DNA of 64,000 nt from Oligoflexales bacterium (GTDB taxonomy: Bacteria > Bdellovibrionota_B > Oligoflexia > Oligoflexales > JALZUQ01), in assembly GCA_023301465.1 (NCBI GenBank), contig JALZUQ010000038.1, forward strand, positions 40,513 through 104,512. The letters run 5' to 3'. Shown piece by piece: positions 1 to 10,823 of the stretch. Below the pieces are notes generated by a model, which had not been told where the DNA came from, searched no databases, and saw nothing but the letters and a program-made list of their open reading frames with translations. How positions within the stretch are numbered: the first letter of the stretch is position 1; every line of letters begins with the position of its first letter. The position numbers and the translations under genes were made by a program.

Positions 1-1
1 T

Positions 2-403
2 TGCTTTACAGAAATTGGAAACCTTAAAAAATCAGGTGTCGTCACTATCAAAGCAGAATCATCCTCAATAAAGTCTAATGTGTCTCTTTTACAACAAACT
101 GCCGGACCCGTTTTTTCTTATAAAATTAACTCAAAAAAAACTGAAACTATCGACCTCAAAAATAATAAGTTTTTCATCAAATTGGATAATATTAAGGACA
201 AATACAATAATAACGTTGCAAATGGCACAAAAATAAATCTTATTGTATTCAGTGAAAACAATATAAGCCAAACGATTGAAAGAGTTACAATTGAAGGATC
301 TACTAGCTTCTACTTCACAGCACCCAACTCAAAGAAAATTATGAAAGTACAAATAACTTCAAATAAATTTAAATCAGCAATTTTGTATGAGGAATTTATA
401 TGA
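2..403 (+). CDS. C-terminal fragment of a probable secreted/envelope protein, continuing from left of the window
   Basis: Frame is open from base 2 (CFTEIGNLKKSGVVTIKAESSSIKSN...) through the listed ORF; stop overlaps the next ATG (ATGA). Confidence 0.6.
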   Translation, partial: CFTEIGNLKKSGVVTIKAESSSIKSNVSLLQQTAGPVFSYKINSKKTETIDLKNNKFFIKLDNIKDKYNNNVANGTKINLIVFSENNISQTIERVTIEGSTSFYFTAPNSKKIMKVQITSNKFKSAILYEEFI

Positions 404-2058
404 AAAACAAGCAACATATAAATATTCTGTTAGGCCTTCTTTTAATTTTTTGTTTATTTAGTCTTTTTATAATTTTTTATATATCCTTTGTCGGTAAACA
501 GTATTCTCAAACCTTAAAAGCAACCAAACAGATTGATAGAGGTGTTTTTCTAGGATTAAACATGAAAAAAACGCTTGAAGGTTATACCGTTATTCAAAAG
601 CCCAGAACTCATGGTGTAGCCTGGAGTGAACTACTTGAACAACAAATCATTCAAGCCCTTGATGATGCTTGGGAAGAAAGAAATATTTACGTTGCTAGTC
701 AAACAAATTCAGAAAATATGAAAAACTATTACTCAGACCATCTATTAGAAAACTTACACAATGTTGTTAATTATCAACTTGCAAATAAATACCAACAATT
801 TATTTACCCTGTTCAACACAAATTAAAATTTCATGATTTAGCTTCAGATGGCAGTATTATAAATTTCACTGACATCATGGATGTTGAAATATCCATGACT
901 ATTCATAACAATTCTGATGAACCAACAGTTGAAATGTATAGAGTTGAACGTGATATTGTTATGTGGCAGCAAGGAACTTTTTGGAAGATCGCTTTTCTAA
1001 AGGAAACTTTGCGAGAAAAAATCACACCAACATCTACCTATGAGCATAAAAAAAGCAGTAATAGACTAGGAGTCAATTACTACCCGAAATCTACGCCATG
1101 GGATCAGTTCTGGCCACAGTACAATCAGTTAGAAGTTGAATCAGATATTTTAAAATCAAGTGAAATCGGCTTCAAGAGCTTAAGGATTTTTGTGAGTATC
1201 TTTGATATTGGTTTTAGAGCTGCGGAAGAAGATTTTTTGGCAAAACTAAAGAATTTTTTATACTTATCTAGAAAATATAATATGTCTGTGATCCTAACGC
1301 TATTTGATCGCATGGATTACAAACCTCAACTCTTCGGAAACTTCGCACAACAAATAGTTAGACTGAAAGATATTTTCAATGAATATCAAGATATCATTAC
1401 TGTTGATATAAAAAATGAGCCCGATCTTGATTACAAGCTTACGAACAAAAAAGTTGTGAATGGTTTTCTTCGTTCAATGGTAAACCTTATGAAAATAAAC
1501 TACCCCAATATACCAGTTACCATTGGCTGGTCGCACCCTAATCATTGGCATAATGTGCATAAAAATTTAGATGTTATTAGTTTTCACTACTATGATCATA
1601 TTGATAATTTTAAAAAGTCCATTGACCTTATTGAAACAAATAAACCAAAAATGTTAACCGAATACGGATTACCCACTTTCAACTCTTGGCTTTTACCTCA
1701 CGGTCATTCATATAGAGAGCAAAATTGGTATTCAGCGAAACTTACAACTGAATGTGAGCGATACTTAGATGCATGCTTACTTTGGACATTATATGATTTT
1801 GTAGATGTACCCAGTTGGGTCGCTCCTTTCTTTAAATCTCCTGTTAACTACTATAATCAACGCAATATGGGAGTTTTAACTACCGATTTAAAAGAAAAAC
1901 CAATTGCACGCTGGCTAAAGTCTCACCGAACTATAACGCCTGATAAACCCACAAAAGAAATGTTTTTTAAGCCATTTAAAATGACTTTATTCATCTTATT
2001 ACTCTTCTCGCTTTACATCATCAGGTATATATACATTCGCTTTAAAAACAGTAACTAA
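400..2058 (+). CDS. Membrane-anchored TIM-barrel glycoside hydrolase (clan GH-A / cellulase-like) with N- and C-terminal TM helices and an NTF2-like central segment
   Basis: TM at N-terminus; NEPD and TEYG catalytic-type motifs spaced as in GH-A enzymes; C-terminal TM (MTLFILLLFSLYIIRYIYI). Confidence 0.7.
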   Translation: MKNKQHINILLGLLLIFCLFSLFIIFYISFVGKQYSQTLKATKQIDRGVFLGLNMKKTLEGYTVIQKPRTHGVAWSELLEQQIIQALDDAWEERNIYVASQTNSENMKNYYSDHLLENLHNVVNYQLANKYQQFIYPVQHKLKFHDLASDGSIINFTDIMDVEISMTIHNNSDEPTVEMYRVERDIVMWQQGTFWKIAFLKETLREKITPTSTYEHKKSSNRLGVNYYPKSTPWDQFWPQYNQLEVESDILKSSEIGFKSLRIFVSIFDIGFRAAEEDFLAKLKNFLYLSRKYNMSVILTLFDRMDYKPQLFGNFAQQIVRLKDIFNEYQDIITVDIKNEPDLDYKLTNKKVVNGFLRSMVNLMKINYPNIPVTIGWSHPNHWHNVHKNLDVISFHYYDHIDNFKKSIDLIETNKPKMLTEYGLPTFNSWLLPHGHSYREQNWYSAKLTTECERYLDACLLWTLYDFVDVPSWVAPFFKSPVNYYNQRNMGVLTTDLKEKPIARWLKSHRTITPDKPTKEMFFKPFKMTLFILLLFSLYIIRYIYIRFKNSN

Positions 2059-2243
2059 CTAATAATATTGTATTTTATTTGGTCGTTTTTACATGTATCG
2101 CAAAAAAAATCACCGAACAAGAGATCAAGCAAGTGATTTACCTCCACCCTACCCTTGTGTTAGTTAATCTGATGAAAAATGTATTTCATGCTTCATGAAA
2201 TCATACCGACAAATACTATAGAATTATTTGAGTTTAATAGATT

Positions 2244-3659
2244 ATGAGCCTAGAAATTGTAAGAAGAATACGCGGAAACCTTCATGGTACGATTGACCTC
2301 AGCCAAGTTGAAGATGCTGTGGTTGCTCACCCAATTTTTCAAAGACTACGCCGAGTGAGACAAACAGCGATGCTTAATTATGTTTTTCCGGGAGCAACGC
2401 ATACAAGGTTTGAACACTCATTAGGTGTCATGAAACTTGCTTCAAAAGCTTGGACTTGCTTGAGTCACAACCAAAGACGTCTAGAGAAAAACTTTTATTC
2501 AAAACCTCAAAACTCTGTAGATACCACCCATGGATCATTAGAACCAACCTTTGCACTTTCTTCGAGATTATTTAGTGATGATTACCCTCATCAAGTTTTA
2601 AGACTTGCCGCACTATTACATGACATAGGACATCCTCCGTACTCACATAGTGGAGAGCTTTTTTTACCTGATTTTGAAGAAGTATTAAAAGCAAATCAAG
2701 ATTGCCCTACGTATCTTAAAGAATTATTTTCAAATTATCATAAAAATAATAAGAAAATTTCTCATGAAGTATTCTCTGTACTACTGATTCATGAGCTTTT
2801 TTCTGACCTACAAAAAAATAATCCTGACATTGGATTTATTGTTGACCCTAGGGATATCATAGCTGTGATTTGGCCTGAATTTGGCTTAAGTGATGACTCG
2901 CCACTCAAAGAAGATAATGTTCATTACCTTCTCCATGAAATGATATCAGGAGAGTTAGATGTAGACCGCATGGATTATTTACTGCGAGACTCCAGGGAGT
3001 GTGGAGTTGTATATGGTATTTTTGATGCTACTAGAATTTTAGATGGATTAGCTTTTTACTACGATCATAATGACAAACTATTTCACTTAGCATTAAGATT
3101 TTCTGCATTATCTGCATTTGAAGATTACCTCAGAGCACGGCTATCCATGTACTTACAAGTATATTTCCACAAAACATCTGTCTCTACTGAAGCAATGTTT
3201 AGAGACCTACTTTCAAAATCAACAGGGTTTTCTCTGCCAGCAAATAGAAAAGACTACTGGCAGATTGATGAGTTTAGTTTTGAAGACTATTTCTTAAAAA
3301 ATCAAAGAAACAACTCCTTAAAAGAAGAACTCTATAAACTTACTCGTTACCGCAAACTTTGGAAGCGTGTATACGAAGAAACATCACATCAAAAAATCAA
3401 CCCTAAACAAGCCGAAGAGATCTATCAAAAAATTATTTCTTCAGGAAAATCTGCTCAAATTATTTCTTCATCAAATTCACTCACAAAACTTAAATCGAAA
3501 AAAAGTGACGGCATCAGCAAAAACAACTTCAAACTAATCAAACGCAACACGAAAAATATTGCCGAAGTTGTACCTATTGAAGACCATTCTAAGATTGCTC
3601 AAACCGCAGAATCCGTTCACATCATGCGTGTTTATGAAGGACCACATACTAAATCTTAA
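2244..3659 (+). CDS. HD-domain phosphohydrolase (dGTPase/SAMHD1-like)
   Basis: HPIFQRLRRVRQTAMLNYVFPGATHTRFEHSLGVM, LLHDIGHPPYSHSGE, DVDRMDYLLRDS motifs. Confidence 0.88.
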   Translation: MSLEIVRRIRGNLHGTIDLSQVEDAVVAHPIFQRLRRVRQTAMLNYVFPGATHTRFEHSLGVMKLASKAWTCLSHNQRRLEKNFYSKPQNSVDTTHGSLEPTFALSSRLFSDDYPHQVLRLAALLHDIGHPPYSHSGELFLPDFEEVLKANQDCPTYLKELFSNYHKNNKKISHEVFSVLLIHELFSDLQKNNPDIGFIVDPRDIIAVIWPEFGLSDDSPLKEDNVHYLLHEMISGELDVDRMDYLLRDSRECGVVYGIFDATRILDGLAFYYDHNDKLFHLALRFSALSAFEDYLRARLSMYLQVYFHKTSVSTEAMFRDLLSKSTGFSLPANRKDYWQIDEFSFEDYFLKNQRNNSLKEELYKLTRYRKLWKRVYEETSHQKINPKQAEEIYQKIISSGKSAQIISSSNSLTKLKSKKSDGISKNNFKLIKRNTKNIAEVVPIEDHSKIAQTAESVHIMRVYEGPHTKS

Positions 3660-3885
3660 TATTTCTATACTTCAATACTGCAAGAACTGGTAAATACTTC
3701 TATCTTTTATCAAGAGCTCAATTTCCCTAAATAAATTTACAGGCAAAACTACATTGCTTTTACAACTTCCCACTACTTCATTAAAAGCTCATTTCTCTTG
3801 GTGAAGCTCCGAATATTTCCTCAAAAACTAAAAATCCTTGAGACTCGCTTTTGAGCTGGACGCTTATCTTGTAGCAACTCCAACT

Positions 3886-4415
3886 CTATTCTATTGAGTC
3901 CAGTGTAAAGCTTTCTAAACTATCACCAGCGTATAACTTAGCTTTCATATATGATGTGATTTTTGAGTGAGCAAAAGAATCATTATCTGAGTTATAGCTT
4001 CCAAACCCGATCGGAGAGCTTTGCCTTTGAGTATTTTTGCTTAGCGTTCGATCAGCTGAATAGATCCAACTCAACTGATAAACAGCACCTTCTAACAGCT
4101 TGCTGTGCCTTTCCATAGCAATAGCATTTGCAATGCATCCACACTTGTAGATTTTGCTGGACTACTTGCTCCATGCAAGGCGATCATTTTGTCATTTTTC
4201 TGATTTCTTTTGAAATTTAATAAGACTCGGTGAACATCGCCTTGAAACTGTTCGCCACCAACAACAGGCTGGGAGCGAATTGAAGCAAGGTCGAAAATTT
4301 TAAACCTAGACAGACAATCATTTTTATTGCCTTTCCCATAGTAGGAAAAACAACCTAAAAGATACTGATAAGCACTCCTACAAGTCATTGCTAAGTTTTC
4401 TTTTGATGGACCCAC
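3886..4415 (-). pseudogene. Hypothetical protein split over two overlapping frames (possible frameshifted gene)
   Basis: ORFs 4092..4415 and 3886..4116 overlap in different frames on the same strand with no other gene nearby. Confidence 0.35.
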
Positions 4416-4581
4416 AAACTCTTTAATACTTAAGATCCTTCGATCTTGTTTAAACTATTGCTCATAATCACGGCTCATCTCGGATAAATTCACTGACATA
4501 AAGAACCCTTTTTGTGTAGTATGAAAAAAGAGGAATTTTTATAATTACATCGTTTCATAGCTCATAGGGGCAAGTCCGCAT

Positions 4582-5913
4582 ATGAAAAAAGTTTTTGTAC
4601 TCGACACAAATATTTTATTAACGAACCCAAACAGTATCTTTCAGTTTGATGATAATGATATCGTCATTCCAATCTCTGTTATCGAAGAAATAGACCATTT
4701 TAAGTCTGATCAGAGTGAAAATGGGCGAAATGCACGTGAAGTCTCTCGTATTATCGATAAGCTTCGCCAAAGAGGCACGCTATCTTTAGGGATTAAGATC
4801 TTTGAAGATCGCAAAGATTCTGGCTCCTTATTTGTTAACTTAGAGCCTAACAACGATGTTATGCCAGCTGGGTTAAGAAGAAATACCGACAATCAGCTAT
4901 TAGTTTTGGCAATAAGCCTTCAAAAACGACTAAAAGATGAAAAACGCGTCATTATTGTTACAAAAGATACAAACTTACGAATTAAAGCTGATGCATTTGG
5001 ACTGCCAGCTGAGAACTATTCTGCCGACAAAGTAGATATTTCACATCTCTATACTGGAATTACGACTGTTAAGGTAAAAACCAGCCTAGTGAACGAATTC
5101 TATGCGAAGAGAGAAATTCAAGTTGATAGAGACGATCTACACCCTAATCAATATATTGTCTTACAAGATGAAAATGATGACAGTCAGTCTGTCTATGGAA
5201 TCTACGATAAGGTAACGAAGTCGATTCGAATGCTAGAAGGATCTACAGATGGAATTTGGGGAATCTTTCCACGTAATGTCGAACAAACTTTTGCTTTGGA
5301 TGCTCTTTTAAACGATGAAATTAAAATTGTTACTCTTACTGGTGGTGCTGGAACAGGAAAAACCTTGTTAGCAATTGCTGCCGGCCTGCACAAAACTACT
5401 GATGAAGATCAGTACCAAAAAATATTAGTTTCAAGACCTATTTTCCCATTAGGTAGAGATGTTGGTTTCCTTCCGGGTGATCTTGATGAAAAACTAAACC
5501 CTTGGATGCAACCAATCTACGATAATTTAGAATTGCTTTTAAGCGGCTCTATGAGTTCACGTCAAAAACGTTTATCTAAATCTTATGAAGAGCTTATCAA
5601 TCAAAATATTTTGGCCGTTGAACCACTAACATATATTCGTGGGCGATCATTACCGAATCAATTTTTTGTTGTTGATGAAGCACAAAATTTAACTCCACAT
5701 GAAATCAAAACGATTTTAACAAGAGCTGGAGACGGAACAAAGATAGTTCTTACTGGTGATCCTTACCAAATTGACCACCCGTATATTGACGCAGAATCAA
5801 ATGGTTTAACTTACGTTATTCAGAGACTTAAAAATGAAAACTTAGCGGCACATATTCAACTAACCACAGGTGAACGTTCCGAATTAGCTTCTATTGCTGC
5901 TAAATTGCTTTAA
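4582..5913 (+). CDS. PIN domain + PhoH-type ATPase
   Basis: N-terminal PIN motif VLDTNILLTNP, Walker A GGAGTGKT, Walker B FFVVDEAQNLTPHE. Confidence 0.92.
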   Translation: MKKVFVLDTNILLTNPNSIFQFDDNDIVIPISVIEEIDHFKSDQSENGRNAREVSRIIDKLRQRGTLSLGIKIFEDRKDSGSLFVNLEPNNDVMPAGLRRNTDNQLLVLAISLQKRLKDEKRVIIVTKDTNLRIKADAFGLPAENYSADKVDISHLYTGITTVKVKTSLVNEFYAKREIQVDRDDLHPNQYIVLQDENDDSQSVYGIYDKVTKSIRMLEGSTDGIWGIFPRNVEQTFALDALLNDEIKIVTLTGGAGTGKTLLAIAAGLHKTTDEDQYQKILVSRPIFPLGRDVGFLPGDLDEKLNPWMQPIYDNLELLLSGSMSSRQKRLSKSYEELINQNILAVEPLTYIRGRSLPNQFFVVDEAQNLTPHEIKTILTRAGDGTKIVLTGDPYQIDHPYIDAESNGLTYVIQRLKNENLAAHIQLTTGERSELASIAAKLL

Positions 5914-7236
5914 TATTTTCTCTGCCATCAATCTACCTGAACGAACCGCGTAATTTGTACCGCGGTCTTCAGGGTAGATCTGAGCCATTGTTGCTAAAAA
6001 AACTCTACCTCTAACAGGTTCATCGCTTGGGATTTTCTTGGAGTAATGCTTATCTATAATTGGTTGTGAGTAATCTGCTTTCCAAAAATGTGCTTCATGA
6101 ATCCACTCTTTTGAAAAATCAGGAAACATTTTTTGAAGATGCGGCATTGCAAAATCAATGTATTCGTCTTTTGACATTTTATATAAATCGCTATTTTTGG
6201 GAAGATACTTTGACAAGTAAACAAGATGACGACCGTCATACTCTGACTTATCAATAAAATTTGTATGCTCAATGACACCTACAAAAGGAAAGCTTGGATC
6301 ATTAATGTTTAGCCAATACGTATCACTCAGACTTTTATTAAGAACAAACACTAAACATATATTTGATAAATACTCGATAGAATCTCTTGATTTAACAGTA
6401 TCTTTAGGTAATAAGTCTTTTGCGATAGGCAAAGGGGTAGTCAATACTACTTTTTTTGCGTAAACGCTCTGAGAGCCTAAATCCACTTGCACTAAGTCAT
6501 TCTTTAGATGATTTATTCTCTCCACTTGGGTATTGATAACGAGATCAACATCGTTTGTTTTTAAATGTTCTGCAACACTGTCTACAAGACTTGAAAAACC
6601 ACCTTGATAGTAAGCAAGAGACTCAGAGCCACCTTTACTTCTACTGGAACCTCTCAACTTTAATTTGTTCCACATCCAGACAGCAGATACTCTCTCAAAG
6701 AACTCTCCAAATTTTCCTTTTAATAGCGGCTCCCAGACTACTTCGTAAACCTCTTTTCCACATTGACTTATTAACCATTCTTTTGCAGTCAAGCTCTCTA
6801 AAGGTTTCCAATCATGAATTTTTCTTACTCTGAGTGCTAATAGACCCAACCTGATTCTTCCAATAAAGCTTAAAGGTGTAAACCTGAGTAGGTCGATTGG
6901 TGATGATAACCTGAATATCTTATTTGCATAATACATCCCTGTGTTTGATGGAATGTAACGTATTTGATCTTCTTTATGGATTTTTTTTATCATCCCAAGG
7001 ATTTCAAGATCACTTGTAAACCAATGATGATAAAATTTTTCTAGCCTAGTATTTCCAACATAGAAAGACCCTGCTAACCCACCAAGCTCTGCGTCTTTTT
7101 CAATCAAACAAACTGAAAGACCATTTCCAGACAACGTTAATGCAGTAGAGATACCCGTAAAACCTCCACCCACAATAACCACATCATAATTTTTCTTCAC
7201 GATAGATCCTTCTCGTTGCCAACAACTCTTTATCAT
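5884..7236 (-). CDS. FAD-dependent amine oxidase / protoporphyrinogen oxidase-like protein
   Basis: YDVVIVGGGFTGISTALTLSGNGLSVCLIEKDAELGG dinucleotide-binding motif; real start is probably the internal GTG before KKNYDVV. Confidence 0.8.
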   Translation of the reverse strand: MIKSCWQREGSIVKKNYDVVIVGGGFTGISTALTLSGNGLSVCLIEKDAELGGLAGSFYVGNTRLEKFYHHWFTSDLEILGMIKKIHKEDQIRYIPSNTGMYYANKIFRLSSPIDLLRFTPLSFIGRIRLGLLALRVRKIHDWKPLESLTAKEWLISQCGKEVYEVVWEPLLKGKFGEFFERVSAVWMWNKLKLRGSSRSKGGSESLAYYQGGFSSLVDSVAEHLKTNDVDLVINTQVERINHLKNDLVQVDLGSQSVYAKKVVLTTPLPIAKDLLPKDTVKSRDSIEYLSNICLVFVLNKSLSDTYWLNINDPSFPFVGVIEHTNFIDKSEYDGRHLVYLSKYLPKNSDLYKMSKDEYIDFAMPHLQKMFPDFSKEWIHEAHFWKADYSQPIIDKHYSKKIPSDEPVRGRVFLATMAQIYPEDRGTNYAVRSGRLMAEKILKQFSSNRS

Positions 7237-9004
7237 TTGGATTTAAATTGAACTTTTTTTCTAGCCCCTTTTTATAGTATAGATAAAACTTTCTATCTCC
7301 AGAGCCTTTTTGTAAAACTCTATACCAAAAATAGTAGCACCATTCTTTGAGTGAAATATTAACATAATACGGTGTCCACCAACGACTCATTGAGTATGTT
7401 TTTAACTCATATTCAGACAATGAATGCTTTGCTAAAATTTTGGCTCTAGCTGCAGAATCTAAAAACAAGAACTCTTGCTTTTGATGAAAATTCTCAACAG
7501 AACCTCCCCAATGAACATTCTTTGTTAGCCTCAAATAAAAATACATACTCCAACTTAATTCACTACCAACTGACAAAATATGTATTGGTTTTTGCGGGCT
7601 TGCCTTTTTTGTCAACATGGATGTGAAATATCTTGGATAATCACTGTTATGCACTTGATCTAAAAGATCTGTGCCACTACCTGCAGTTTTATAAGAAACC
7701 TGATGAAAAACTCGAACTTGAAGGATTAGAAGCAAAACCAACGGAAAAAGCACTAGATAATACATTTTTGATTTTTTAATATTTTTAGCGTACTGAAACC
7801 AAATTGGAATATACTGCGACACTAAAAGCACAGCAAAAAACACAACATATACACTTAACCAAGGAACCTTTTCGCCAATATAACTAAAAACAGCGAGATT
7901 ACTCCCGAGCATATACCAAAGAAAAGACCTGATTTTAGAAATTCTAAAATCTACCCCAGCAATAAACAGACCCGAAACCGCACACAAGACGTATATTAAA
8001 ATATTTCCATAACTTGATAATTTAAAAATACTTAAATACATTTTCGGAGAATACATATTCAAAATTAAACAGACAAATACACCCAAGGAAACAAATAATG
8101 AAAATAGAAGCCCTATTCGTTTTTTTATAAAAAACTTTCTCAAATAAAGAGCAAGGATTATGAACAGAGAAACACCAATAAAGGTCTCATAAATTAATAA
8201 ATTTCTTAGATGATACCAGATAGAGCCTTTAATTCTTGAGACAGAATGTTGATTCCACCAATACGCTAGGTTTTCCCCAAGTAACCCGCTCCACGCGGAA
8301 TTCATATTTTTGAATACAGAGCTTTGAAAACACACATAAAAATAAACAAAACCCACTATAAAAGCCCCAATACTAAGCACAATTCCTTTGGAGTTCATAA
8401 ATTTTATTTTTTTTCGAGACATAAAAAAGAAAAAGATAAAATAACCTGATATCAGCACTAAATAAATGACACCTATTAACTTTGCTGCATTTAAAATACC
8501 GAACGCTATTCCAAAAATTAAAAAATCAACCCAAGACAACCTGCGTTCTTCACTCAGAAATTTGAACATAAATGTTACAAGTACAAATATAAGCACTAAA
8601 CATAAAAAATCATGAACTAAGAACGTTGAGAAATACCCCATAATCGGAGACAGGCTCATGAAAGTAGCAGCTGTCCATGTTTGCCAATGCCCTAAGTAGC
8701 CAGACCACAAAAACAATCCAAAAATAAGAAACAACCCAAACAAAAGAGGTAGGAGCCTCGCTTGGTGAATCCCTACTCCGAATAAGGCATATACTTTTGT
8801 TGTCAGGTAATACAATACCGGCCCATGGTAAGCTGGCTTAAACTTATAATAACCAGTATCTGGGCTCTCAAACCAGCTCAGAGCAAATGATGCATGTTGG
8901 CTTTCATCGTGATGGAGTGACCTCTTATCAAGTTGCACTATCCTCGTAAAACAACCATATAAAATAAAGGCTATTAATAAATATTTGATTGGGAATTTTC
9001 TCAC
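7184..9004 (-). CDS. Polytopic glycosyltransferase-like membrane protein (Agl23/TIGR03663-like)
   Basis: LDKRSLHHDESQHASFALSWF...DTGYYKFKPAYHGPVLYYLT motif plus many TM segments. Confidence 0.7.
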   Translation of the reverse strand: MRKFPIKYLLIAFILYGCFTRIVQLDKRSLHHDESQHASFALSWFESPDTGYYKFKPAYHGPVLYYLTTKVYALFGVGIHQARLLPLLFGLFLIFGLFLWSGYLGHWQTWTAATFMSLSPIMGYFSTFLVHDFLCLVLIFVLVTFMFKFLSEERRLSWVDFLIFGIAFGILNAAKLIGVIYLVLISGYFIFFFFMSRKKIKFMNSKGIVLSIGAFIVGFVYFYVCFQSSVFKNMNSAWSGLLGENLAYWWNQHSVSRIKGSIWYHLRNLLIYETFIGVSLFIILALYLRKFFIKKRIGLLFSLFVSLGVFVCLILNMYSPKMYLSIFKLSSYGNILIYVLCAVSGLFIAGVDFRISKIRSFLWYMLGSNLAVFSYIGEKVPWLSVYVVFFAVLLVSQYIPIWFQYAKNIKKSKMYYLVLFPLVLLLILQVRVFHQVSYKTAGSGTDLLDQVHNSDYPRYFTSMLTKKASPQKPIHILSVGSELSWSMYFYLRLTKNVHWGGSVENFHQKQEFLFLDSAARAKILAKHSLSEYELKTYSMSRWWTPYYVNISLKEWCYYFWYRVLQKGSGDRKFYLYYKKGLEKKFNLNPNDKELLATRRIYREEKL

Positions 9005-9006
9005 AA

Positions 9007-10422
9007 TTACCTTTCATCAATATTCTTAAGTTTTTTACTAAGATGCTTAAAGAAAAATGTACCATCATCACCAAAATATTGGCTTGAAAACCGAGTATCA
9101 GGAAGTTCCACTTCCCATTTATATTCATGTCTTTTGTACGTAACTGCACGATAAAACTCCATCAAAGAGGCGACGGATCCTAAGCTCAAGCAAAGCACAA
9201 TAATCATAACTGGAATTACTTTATGCCTTTTTATATTCTCTCTTAGTAAGCTCAACAATAAAATATAAAGAATATAAAAAACTGGTATGGAGGCACGCAT
9301 CGCTAAGTCATGAGCACTACCTAATCGGTAAATGGGTAGAATTGAAAAAACAAATAACACAATAAACATAAGTTTTTTGATTTTCACAGCTCGGTGCATT
9401 AAAGCCACCACCACAACTAACACGACTAATTCCAACATAAGAAGCATGATATAATTCAACCAAAAATCAGTAAAAGGATAAAATTTAAATATATAATCTG
9501 AATCAATATCGTTGGAACTAGAAAGATAAAATAAAATATTAATCACAAGAAGCGGAAACGCTGGTGCATTTGATGCTAAATCACTCTTTTTTGGAGACTG
9601 CCACAGTAATAACATTGGGTATAATAGTGCAATCCCAAAACTAGCAAACACCGACCACGTGGAAACTAAAAAACCGAATAAACATACACCACCCCAAACT
9701 TTAGTGTTTTCTTTATTGTTCCATATCACCCCCGTCAACAACCATGCTGGTATACAATGTTGAGGCACCCACATAATCTGTGTACCATGTGATGAATATT
9801 GAAATAAAGTACCCCACCATTCTATATGTGCCCCCAACCATAAAGGAACAGGTGAATACAATAAATATCCGACAATATCAAAACCACCGAATAAAACGAA
9901 AGTTAACAGCAATAATGGTTTATAGAAATTGATAGACTTTATTAATAAAAAAAACACTAATGACAAACCAAAACTGATCCATAGAATCAAAAAAACCCTA
10001 GACACCATCACACTGCTAAACACTTTTCCAATAAGTGTAGCCGGAAGATACATACCAACAGAATAGACTAGGGGTTGCCATTGTTTTTTTTCATACTGTA
10101 ATGGCCAGGATTTCACAGTAAGATCGTGAATCATCGCATTATGCTTTTCATGATCGGAGTTTTGATGACCAAAACCCCCTAACCCACTTAGAGTTGTAAT
10201 GAAGAATGAAAAAACTAGTATTGGTATAGACTGCTTCCATCTATCAAAACGCAGCCTGCCTTTTTCTAGTCCCCAAACTTTATAAATAGACAAAACTAAT
10301 AATACCGAAGCGAGAACTCCATAGAGTATCTGTAACCACGAAATCAGAAAAATGAACGAAGGCACGGCTAGATAAAGCAGAATAATTCTATATAGATTAA
10401 GAGACTGCAAAATATGACTCAT
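9007..10422 (-). CDS. Polytopic membrane protein, unknown function (glycosyltransferase-like topology)
   Basis: Long hydrophobic ORF directly upstream of the Agl23-like ORF. Confidence 0.6.
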   Translation of the reverse strand: MSHILQSLNLYRIILLYLAVPSFIFLISWLQILYGVLASVLLVLSIYKVWGLEKGRLRFDRWKQSIPILVFSFFITTLSGLGGFGHQNSDHEKHNAMIHDLTVKSWPLQYEKKQWQPLVYSVGMYLPATLIGKVFSSVMVSRVFLILWISFGLSLVFFLLIKSINFYKPLLLLTFVLFGGFDIVGYLLYSPVPLWLGAHIEWWGTLFQYSSHGTQIMWVPQHCIPAWLLTGVIWNNKENTKVWGGVCLFGFLVSTWSVFASFGIALLYPMLLLWQSPKKSDLASNAPAFPLLVINILFYLSSSNDIDSDYIFKFYPFTDFWLNYIMLLMLELVVLVVVVALMHRAVKIKKLMFIVLFVFSILPIYRLGSAHDLAMRASIPVFYILYILLLSLLRENIKRHKVIPVMIIVLCLSLGSVASLMEFYRAVTYKRHEYKWEVELPDTRFSSQYFGDDGTFFFKHLSKKLKNIDER

Positions 10423-10823
10423 TTTTTAAGAAAGTATGCTTAACATATCTCACGCTAAAACATGATTCGCAATCATAATCATTACCAGACCACCTAAATA
10501 AATAATAAAAAGGCTGAGCAATAAGGTGTTTTTTAAAAATTTAATCTGAAAAGTAACGCCAAAACCCCTCTGAGTATTACCTTAGACTTTTTGAGACCTT
10601 CTCGGAGTTTAGGAGTGAGACGAAAATATACCGCTAACGTGTGATGAGTGTTTTTTAAGCGGCAGTAGAATGCTTGAATCAATATGAATTCATGATAAAA
10701 CCCATTAAGCTTGCTCATAAATTACACAAACATAGAACATAAAGAAAACATGAAGACTATGACTATCATGTCTAATAGCTTTGAGTTAAACTAAGGACTA
10801 ACTTTTATGGAGTATCAAAGCCC

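Noticed and set aside
10533-10718. 61-aa minus-strand ORF upstream of infC
   Set aside because: No recognisable motif or RBS; intergenic.
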